64,000 bases of DNA from NCBI RefSeq assembly GCF_001854125.1, contig NZ_CP017715.1, forward strand, positions 62,001-126,000, in the 5' to 3' direction. A program made the position numbers and the translations under genes. The stretch is from Marinobacter salinus (lineage in GTDB: Bacteria > Pseudomonadota > Gammaproteobacteria > Pseudomonadales > Oleiphilaceae). Under the pieces are notes generated by a model. That model saw nothing but the letters and a program-made list of their open reading frames with translations. It searched no databases and had not been told where the DNA came from. Of this stretch, positions 58,712 to 64,000 are shown piece after piece; the first letter of the stretch is position 1; every line of letters begins with the position of its first letter.

Positions 58712-60037
58712 TTAATCCAGACGGACAGCTGTAATATCTCCGCCTAGGCCTATCCCGACGACAACCGGGAATGACACAAAGTGGAAACGCGTCGTGACAT
58801 TGTCGTCATGCACGGCAAAGCCGAAGGTATAGGTGTTACCGCGCTTCAGGGTGATGTCGTCGTCATGGCCGGTGTCGAGCGGTCTGACCCAGGTCACAAT
58901 CCAGCTCCCATCTTCCCACTTGCCGGTAACCCGGGAGTTGTCTGCCGCCGAGCCTCGGGCGTCCACGCGGCTCAGCAGTCGGCCTGGAAGTACGTCGCCT
59001 TCTTTCCACCCGGCGTCGGGGTCATAGGGAGCCGCGTTATCTTCGCGGATCAGGGCCGCAGGTTCCGGGCCAGTCTCTATATCCGACACGGTGAGGGATT
59101 TCCTGCCAACTTTCTTGGGATCGAACATAAATTTGGGGGTCATGGAGTCGCGATCGACGTTCCAGGAGAACGGGTTTTTACCTTCGTCGAAAAGGCGGTA
59201 TCCGAGTACAAAGCCGTCGTCTGCCATGTCGACCGGGTTGCTCCGGGCCGCACGCCACTGCATCAGATCCAGGAAAACGCCCTTGTCCTTGAGTTTCGCC
59301 AGAGCTTCGGGGGATTTAACCTTGTCCCAGCTCGTGGATGTGTCGGTACGGGAGGCGGGAAGGTACTTGCGCACGTCACTGCGGCCCAGGCCACCTTCGC
59401 CCAGATACGGGTGAGAGCGGACCGCTTCTGATGTAGGTTCGCCCGGCATGTCCCGCATGCCGGTGTGGCAACTGAGCCAGCACCCCTGCTCGGCAAATCG
59501 TTGCACACCGCCATCGTCGATCATGATCGCAAGTCGGTCTTCATAGAGGGGCGGCTCCTGTCCCTGGCGCACGCGCTTTGCCGATCGTGGGCCGCCGTAG
59601 AATGCCCATGCCTGGCCATCGTAGCGCATGTAGTTGTGCATCACGCCGGGCCGTTCCGCCTGGGTCTTCCAGCGGAACCGGAGGTACAGGTTTTCCTCGT
59701 CGTGAGCAGCCTGGACAACCAATTGTAGTGACCCTTTCTTGCCGTCGATCGGATTGGGTTCCAGGAGGCCACCCGAGACAATATCGTTACCCATGCTTCG
59801 TTCCGAGTCACGGTGGCAGCGCTTGCAGGCGGTGCCGCGTCCCACCATACGCGCACCGGGATGTTCCGGGCTATGTAACCACTGGAAGCTCGATTGCCCG
59901 GGATAGAACAGGGTAACCTCTTCAACCGGAACCGATGTCCAGGCGATTGGTGTTGTGGCGTCAGCCAGAGCGGAAGCTGCAGAAAAGTTAGCGGCAAAGG
60001 CAACCACGGCGAGGTGTCTCAGTGAAGTCTGCAACAT
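58712..60037 (-). CDS. EB_dh-like haem-binding periplasmic protein with cytochrome c sites
   Basis: 441 residues from ATG 60037 (GAGGATGCACC upstream; the long open frame 5' of it is not coding-like). Signal peptide ending SAASALA. An early haem site TACKRCHRD (CxxCH) is followed by a beta-sandwich of the ethylbenzene-dehydrogenase/DMSO-reductase gamma-subunit type (LQLVVQAAHDEENLYLRFRW, then LAIMIDDGGV). A second site GCWLSCHTGMRD has the rarer CxxxCH spacing. Probably a periplasmic electron carrier or sensor; partner not seen nearby. Confidence 0.8.
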   Translation of the reverse strand: MLQTSLRHLAVVAFAANFSAASALADATTPIAWTSVPVEEVTLFYPGQSSFQWLHSPEHPGARMVGRGTACKRCHRDSERSMGNDIVSGGLLEPNPIDGKKGSLQLVVQAAHDEENLYLRFRWKTQAERPGVMHNYMRYDGQAWAFYGGPRSAKRVRQGQEPPLYEDRLAIMIDDGGVQRFAEQGCWLSCHTGMRDMPGEPTSEAVRSHPYLGEGGLGRSDVRKYLPASRTDTSTSWDKVKSPEALAKLKDKGVFLDLMQWRAARSNPVDMADDGFVLGYRLFDEGKNPFSWNVDRDSMTPKFMFDPKKVGRKSLTVSDIETGPEPAALIREDNAAPYDPDAGWKEGDVLPGRLLSRVDARGSAADNSRVTGKWEDGSWIVTWVRPLDTGHDDDITLKRGNTYTFGFAVHDDNVTTRFHFVSFPVVVGIGLGGDITAVRLD

Positions 60038-60148
60038 GGTGCATCCTCGGCAGGATAGGTGGGTTCCGACGGCGGGACTTTTAATCTGTTCTGGAAACGC
60101 TCGTCCATGCCCACAACATAGACTACGATGCCTGTTTGGGAAACTGCG

Positions 60149-60171
60149 GAGAACCGGGACAGATTTATTTT
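60149..60171 (+). repeat. GAAAACCGGGACAG-type repeat R15
   Basis: GGAGAACCGGGACAGATTTA then TTT. It cuts off the MOSC gene. Confidence 0.85.
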
Positions 60172-60309
60172 GGCGAGAGGCCATGGCGTGCAGGTGCTCT
60201 TTCTGGATCAGGGTCACCTGCCGCGTGCCGGGCGGATTCCAATCCATTCCACGCGACCGCATTGAGGCAGCGTGTCCAGCAGGGTTTGAAGTGGGGTAGG
60301 TTCAGGCAT
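60172..60309 (-). pseudogene. MOSC-domain gene, 5' remnant, frameshifted
   Basis: ATG 60309 overlaps the end of the deoxyribosyltransferase gene by eight bases. The first about 30 codons (TPLQTLLDTLPQCGRVEWIG, then IRPAR) are the usual start of MOSC-domain proteins; a frame change near the AGGCAG at 60230 leads to VTLIQKEHLHAMASRQ and the frame then runs into repeat R15. The remaining three quarters of the domain, with the catalytic Cys, are lost. Confidence 0.72.
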
Positions 60310-60847
60310 GGGCCAGCGCTCGCACGCAGAGGCGGAACAGGTCGGCCGAGAAAAACCGGTGTTCGCCTGGCCGCTCAGCCACGAATAGCTGCCCACCGGA
60401 CTGGCGGATTCCGCCTTCTATCATCAGGTTGTCGCTCATCTCGAAGTCCTCTACGGCGTGGCCCAGTTCATCCAGGCCGGTTTCGCCGGCTCGTTTTCGG
60501 TAGTGCCGGCTGTCCAGGGTGAACCCGAAGGCGGGCTTTCCCTGGCCGATCATGTAGCCGATTTCGAAGGCAGTGCCGGGGTCGGCACTGATACCGCGAA
60601 AGGGGGTGAGGTTGGCGATGATAGCGCTGCAGCTGTCCATCAGTTCGCGGTTGGCCTGGTAGATCCGGTGGCCGCGTTCTGGTTTGGTCAGGTCATCTGC
60701 AAACGCAAGCGTCGTATCCAGCGGGTCTACGCCTTCAAGTCCGACTTCCCGGAGTAGGCGCTTTTTCTCGGCCACGATCGCCCGGTGTTCCTCGGCCGGG
60801 AAGAAGACTTCGGGGCCGGCGAGGTAGATGCGTTTGGGCTGTGCCAT
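60302..60847 (-). CDS. Nucleoside 2-deoxyribosyltransferase
   Basis: 181 residues. KRIYLAGPEVFFPAE, DPGTAFEIGYMIGQGKPAF with the nucleophile Glu, and the C-terminal DNLMIEGGI are typical. It exchanges bases on deoxynucleosides in nucleotide salvage. Cytosolic. It follows the SDR gene by three bases and formerly led into a MOSC gene now broken. A displaced fragment of a homologous gene is at 46331-46405. Confidence 0.9.
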   Translation of the reverse strand: MAQPKRIYLAGPEVFFPAEEHRAIVAEKKRLLREVGLEGVDPLDTTLAFADDLTKPERGHRIYQANRELMDSCSAIIANLTPFRGISADPGTAFEIGYMIGQGKPAFGFTLDSRHYRKRAGETGLDELGHAVEDFEMSDNLMIEGGIRQSGGQLFVAERPGEHRFFSADLFRLCVRALAHA

Positions 60848-60850
60848 GGC

Positions 60851-61600
60851 TTAAGAAAGAACCTGGCCGCCGTCCACCACCAGCGTCTGGCCGGTTATCC
60901 ACCGGGCCAGATCGGAGGCCAGGAACAACGCCACGTCGGCGATTTCCTCCGGCGTGCCCAGGCGCCCGAAGGGAATCCCTCCGCGAATACGCTCGTAGAG
61001 CTCCGGATTGTGCTGACGGGCCTGATCCCAGACGCCGCCCGGAAACTCGATCGAGCCCGGGGCAATGCCATTAACACGCACTTTATGCGGGGCCATGGCC
61101 ACCGCCAGGCTGCCGGTGTAATGAGCGACGGCGGCCTTGATGGCCGCATAGGGGGCGGTGCGTGTCGAGGCGTGCAGGGCGGCGATGGAGGCAATGTTGA
61201 TGATCGTGCCCCCGGTTTCCTTAAGCGCTGGCAGGCAGGTATGGCCGGCGCGAACCGTGCCCATCAGATCCACCTCAACGCTGCTCAGCCACCCTTCTTC
61301 GTTGTCCTCCCGCCCGAACGCCGAGGCGCAATTGACCAGCACGTCCAGGCCACCCAACTCGCCCATGGCGCTCTGCAGATAGGTCTCCAGCGCGGCCTTG
61401 TCGCCAATGTCGCAGGCGGCCACGTGCAGCGCCAGCCCCTCGCCAGCCATTTCTTCCGCCAGTGCGTCCAGGGACGCCTGCCCGCGCGCGCACACAGAAA
61501 CGCTGGCACCGGCGCGGGCAAATCCCAACGCGATGGCCCGGCCAATACCCTTGCTGCCGCCAGCGACGATGACGCGCCGGCCGTGGAAATCAAACGTCAT
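60851..61600 (-). CDS. Short-chain dehydrogenase/reductase
   Basis: 249-residue SDR from ATG 61600 (AAGGAG upstream). NAD(P)-binding GGSKGIGRA at 13-21, NIASIAALH with the catalytic Ser, and YAAIK with Tyr and Lys. GGIPFGRLGTPEEIADVALFLASDLARWITGQ-type C-terminus is standard. The first Gly motif with GGSKGIG favours FabG-like or sugar/steroid-type members; substrate unknown. Gene order SDR then deoxyribosyltransferase. Confidence 0.9.
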   Translation of the reverse strand: MTFDFHGRRVIVAGGSKGIGRAIALGFARAGASVSVCARGQASLDALAEEMAGEGLALHVAACDIGDKAALETYLQSAMGELGGLDVLVNCASAFGREDNEEGWLSSVEVDLMGTVRAGHTCLPALKETGGTIINIASIAALHASTRTAPYAAIKAAVAHYTGSLAVAMAPHKVRVNGIAPGSIEFPGGVWDQARQHNPELYERIRGGIPFGRLGTPEEIADVALFLASDLARWITGQTLVVDGGQVLS

Positions 61601-61659
61601 TGAATGCTCCTTGAGTGACTTGCATAAGACCCCCGGCCCTACCAACAGGAAACAGTATA

Positions 61660-61681
61660 GAAAAAAACGGGACAGATTATC
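61660..61681 (+). repeat. Repeat R16 (degenerate)
   Basis: GAAAAAAACGGGACAGATTA and TC, upstream of the SDR start. The T-rich half is lost. Confidence 0.55.
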
Positions 61682-61844
61682 GTCCAGGACTGGAATAGTC
61701 GGCTTTATCGGGATTTATTGCGTCGCTATTGACCAATCAAAAGCGCGTCTGCTGTGAGCTCCTGTAGTAGTCCCTTAATACCCTCTGCACCATCACCGCT
61801 GCTACTGTTTTCAGACTTGGCCAAACAAGCACAAGGAGACAGCC

Positions 61845-62414
61845 ATGAGCGGGAAGAAGATTCTGATGATTACCGGTGATTTCACCGAAGATTACGAAAC
61901 CATGGTGCCGTTCCAGGCACTGCAGGCCGTCGGCCACACGGTTCATGCCGTTTGCCCGGACAAAAAAGCTGGCGATACCGTTGCCACTGCCATCCATGAC
62001 TTCGAGGGCGACCAGACCTACACCGAAAAGCCCGGCCATCGGTTTGCCCTGAATGCGGATTTTGACGGACTGGACCCGGCGAACTACGACGCGTTGGTAG
62101 TGCCCGGCGGTCGCGCACCCGAGTACCTGCGCCTTAACAAGGATGTGCAGAATCTGGTTCGCCATTTCTTCGAAACCAACAAGCCGGTGGCGGCGATCTG
62201 CCACGGTGCCCAGTTGTTGGCCGCAGCAGGGGTTCTGGAGGGCCGAAAATGCTCTGCCTATCCGGCCTGCCAACCGGAAGTGGAACTGGCCGGCGGTACC
62301 TTCGCCAGTATCGAGGTTGATCAGGCGGTAACCGATGCTAATCTGGTAACAGCGCCTGCGTGGCCCGCTCATCCGGCCTGGCTTGCGCAGTTCTTCACAT
62401 TGCTGGATCAATAA
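61845..62414 (+). CDS. DJ-1/PfpI family protein
   Basis: 189 residues. [22 protein letters not shown] and [15 protein letters not shown] with the nucleophilic Cys near residue 117 are typical of PfpI/YhbO-like glyoxalase III or deglycase-type proteins; [11 protein letters not shown] near the end supplies the His region. Cytosolic stress protein. AAGGAGACAGCC precedes the ATG. Confidence 0.9.
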   Translation: MSGKKILMITGDFTEDYETMVPFQALQAVGHTVHAVCPDKKAGDTVATAIHDFEGDQTYTEKPGHRFALNADFDGLDPANYDALVVPGGRAPEYLRLNKDVQNLVRHFFETNKPVAAICHGAQLLAAAGVLEGRKCSAYPACQPEVELAGGTFASIEVDQAVTDANLVTAPAWPAHPAWLAQFFTLLDQ

Positions 62415-62474
62415 CGCAACAGGGGCCAGCCCACCGGCCCCTCAGCGCTCTCAATCGCTTCCAGGGAGGCCGTC

Positions 62475-62855
62475 ATGTGCAAGCTCTTTATCAACGCCGA
62501 GCCGGAGCTTTGGGTCAGCCGGACCCACTCCCTGCGTATTGACGGTATGGTGACCAGTGTGCGGATGGAAAACGCCTTCTGGCAGGTACTGGCAGAGCTG
62601 GCCGAACGGGATGGCATGAACCTGCCGCAGATGATCACCCGGCTTTACCACGAATCCATTGATGCCGGCCACGACCTCGGCAACTTCACGTCCTTCCTCC
62701 GGGTTTGTGCGCTCCGCTATCTTGAGCTGCAGCTGAGCGGCGACGTTCCCAGGGATACCCGGGTACCGATTGCCTCACTTGATGCCGACCGCATTCTCGC
62801 TGGCAAACCCGGTGAGCCGGCAACACCGGAAGTGGTGACCAAAGCAAGGCACTGA
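62475..62855 (+). CDS. Ribbon-helix-helix domain protein
   Basis: 126 residues. HSLRIDGMVTSVRMENAFWQVLAELAER forms a beta strand and helix as in RHH_4-type proteins, then GMNLPQMITRLYHES; the C-terminal part is variable. Possible DNA-binding regulator, target unknown. GGGAGG precedes the ATG. Separated from the DJ-1 gene by 60 bases, likely co-transcribed. Confidence 0.72.
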   Translation: MCKLFINAEPELWVSRTHSLRIDGMVTSVRMENAFWQVLAELAERDGMNLPQMITRLYHESIDAGHDLGNFTSFLRVCALRYLELQLSGDVPRDTRVPIASLDADRILAGKPGEPATPEVVTKARH

Positions 62856-62864
62856 TCCCGGAAC

Positions 62865-62887
62865 GAAATCCGGGACAGATCTTATTT
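62865..62887 (+). repeat. Repeat R17 (degenerate)
   Basis: ACGAAATCCGGGACAGATCT then TAT, ten bases past the RHH stop. Last copy seen on the right. Confidence 0.65.
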
Positions 62888-62941
62888 GAGGCTGGTAAAA
62901 CCCTGACCTTCGATATCGAAATCATCGAACTGCCGGTTTGA
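62888..62941 (+). pseudogene. 3' fragment of an FKBP-type peptidyl-prolyl isomerase gene
   Basis: Immediately after R17 the frame EAGKTLTFDIEIIELPV and stop is the typical C-terminus of FKBP isomerases. No other part of the gene is nearby, so this is another displaced gene end. Confidence 0.65.
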
Positions 62942-63031
62942 TCAATTCTGCGGTTTGCAGGAATAGTGGCCGTGAGTTAAACCTAATCGCGGGATTTTCG
63001 ATTTTCAGTGACCATTAGAGAGGCAGCTTGG

Positions 63032-63883
63032 ATGGCGACTATAAAACCTGGTGGCCTGGGAATTAAAACACGCCTGTTTCAGGTCATTTTCGAATCAGAT
63101 ACCCGCCTGGCCAAGGGCTTTGATATTTTCTTGGCGCTGCTGATATTCCTCAGCGTGGGGATTATTCTCCTGGACAGCGTTCCGGAATATCACGCTCGCT
63201 TCGGTGAGCTTTTTTATGTCGTGGAGTGGGGCATAACGCTGCTGTTCACCCTTGAGCTGGCCCTGCGCATCTATTGCCTGGAGAAACCGAAGCTTTACCT
63301 TAAAAGCTTTTACGGTGTTATCGACGTTCTGGCCGTCTTGCCTACCTGGCTGGCGCTATTGTTTCCGGGTGCGCAGACTCTCGTTGTCGTGCGTCTGCTG
63401 CGGACCCTGCGTCTGTTTCGGGTACTGGAAATGATGACAGTGGTGGGCGAGGGCCGTCTGCTGATGGACGCCCTGATTCGCAGCCGGCACCAGATCCTGC
63501 TTTTTCTGTTTGCAGTGTTGATGGTCGTGACCATCTTCTCTTCTTTGCTCTATCTCATTGAGCCGGCCGAGGCGGGCTTTACCAGTATTCCCAAATCCAT
63601 CTACTGGGGAATCGTGACACTGACAACCGTAGGTTATGGCGACATAACGCCGGTGACGGCCTTGGGGCAGTTCATTTCCATGATGATCATGTTGACGGGC
63701 TACTCGATTATTGCGCTTCCCGTTGGCGTATTTTCCGCGGAAGTGATTCGCGCCCTACGCGCGGAGCGGTACTCCGATGAAGCCTGCCCGGGATGCGGTA
63801 AACATCGACATGAAATAGACGCCAAATATTGTAAATACTGCGGTACCTGGCTTGATGAAGAGACACCCGAGCCGGTCGAGTGA
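63032..63883 (+). CDS. Voltage-gated potassium channel-like protein (Kch type) with zinc-ribbon tail
   Basis: 283 residues from ATG 63032 (AGAGG upstream; the GTG at 63008 is open in frame). Six membrane segments; the S4 segment VVVRLLRTLRLFRVLEMM has spaced arginines, and the selectivity filter is TTVGYGD after SIYWGIVTL. A cytoplasmic zinc ribbon CPGCGKHRHEIDAKYCKYCG near 250-270 replaces the usual RCK domain. Inner membrane; probably K+ conducting. The 150 bases before it hold R17 and the FKBP scrap. Confidence 0.9.
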   Translation: MATIKPGGLGIKTRLFQVIFESDTRLAKGFDIFLALLIFLSVGIILLDSVPEYHARFGELFYVVEWGITLLFTLELALRIYCLEKPKLYLKSFYGVIDVLAVLPTWLALLFPGAQTLVVVRLLRTLRLFRVLEMMTVVGEGRLLMDALIRSRHQILLFLFAVLMVVTIFSSLLYLIEPAEAGFTSIPKSIYWGIVTLTTVGYGDITPVTALGQFISMMIMLTGYSIIALPVGVFSAEVIRALRAERYSDEACPGCGKHRHEIDAKYCKYCGTWLDEETPEPVE

Positions 63884-63899
63884 CCGGCCCATCTTGATT

Positions 63900-64000
63900 T
63901 CAGGCAGCAGAGGCCTGGATTTTGTGGACGTCGTCGCTGCTGAGGGGTTTTCCGCCGATTCCCCATTCTCCCTCGCTGACTTCATTGATGACTACCCAGG
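63900..64000 (-). CDS. Tautomerase family protein, 3' end (5' end outside window)
   Basis: On the minus strand WVVINEVSEGEWGIGGKPLS and DDVHKIQASAA to a TGA stop. The V-I-N-E-V and W-G-I-G-G motifs are the C-terminal half of 4-oxalocrotonate tautomerase-like proteins. Only 32 codons are in the window, so which member is open. Convergent with the potassium channel gene. Confidence 0.72.
   Translation of the reverse strand, partial: WVVINEVSEGEWGIGGKPLSSDDVHKIQASAA

Noticed and set aside
46281..62887. The repeats as a CRISPR array or integron attC sites
   Set aside because: Spacing is irregular, orientation varies, spacers contain genes, and there is no cas, integrase or attC-type fold.
1..64000. 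tRNA, rRNA or a replication origin
   Set aside because: Reading both strands gave no clover-leaf-like sequence, rRNA-like tract, or DnaA-box cluster that I could support.

Overview
The window is chromosomal DNA of a marine gammaproteobacterium, most likely Marinobacter or a close relative. This is inferred from an AlkB alkane hydroxylase, paired DUF5666 lipoproteins with a DUF6502 protein, a DUF6160 protein, a lactate-utilisation operon and a complete urea transport and urease locus, all in G+C-rich sequence with dense, overlapping operons. No rRNA or tRNA gene and no CRISPR array was seen.

Layout. 1-6.2 kb: central carbon metabolism (tkt 3' part, epd, pgk, fba) and the cbpA-cbpM chaperone pair. 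6.2-12.5 kb: a DUF6435 small protein, two DUF5666 lipoproteins around a DUF6502 protein, and a chemoreceptor; three TGGGA-N6-TCCCA dyads lie at the two start regions. 12.5-21 kb: nitronate monooxygenase, a membrane-anchored DsbA-like protein, trhO, a DUF523/DUF1722 protein, a phosphoesterase-like/glycosyltransferase fusion with an overlapping flippase-like protein, and a DUF6160 protein. 21-23.2 kb: an FCD-type GntR regulator divergent from alkB, with a matching operator over the alkB promoter. 23.4-28.2 kb: gloA, a lutABC-EamA operon and comEA. 28.3-28.6 kb: a non-coding stretch with the features of a CsrB/RsmZ-type RNA, preceded by a GacA-like box. 28.6-42.4 kb: nitrogen acquisition: allophanate hydrolase behind a sigma54-type promoter, divergent from urtABCDE-ureDABCEFG-ureJ, with a 28-bp inverted repeat between ureB and ureC.

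42.5-57 kb is an accessory region, visibly more AT-rich in parts. It holds a NERD protein, a TrlF-like PHP/SMC ATPase, an outer-membrane-like protein, a Ser/Thr kinase fused to a degenerate HD domain, a PD-(D/E)XK-like protein, an XRE/LRAT divergent pair, a NYN-LOTUS protein, a methyltransferase, a REP-associated tyrosine transposase (RAYT), a coiled-coil protein, a cytochrome c and a thioredoxin. From 46.3 to 62.9 kb about 17 copies of one repeat (GAAAACCGGGACAG followed by ATTTATTTT) are scattered. They flank the transposase and the thioredoxin gene as inward-facing pairs and abut fragments of genes: a deoxyribosyltransferase 3' end, a transposase 5' end, a cytochrome c 3' end, a MOSC 5' end and an FKBP 3' end. 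None was seen in the first 46 kb.

57-64 kb returns to core-like genes: a zinc-ribbon mini-protein, an MscS channel, a haem-binding EB_dh-like protein, a nucleoside 2-deoxyribosyltransferase with a broken MOSC gene behind it, an SDR, a DJ-1/PfpI protein, a ribbon-helix-helix protein, a voltage-gated potassium channel-like protein and the 3' end of a tautomerase.

All functions are read from motifs and family resemblance in the sequence; no database search was run.
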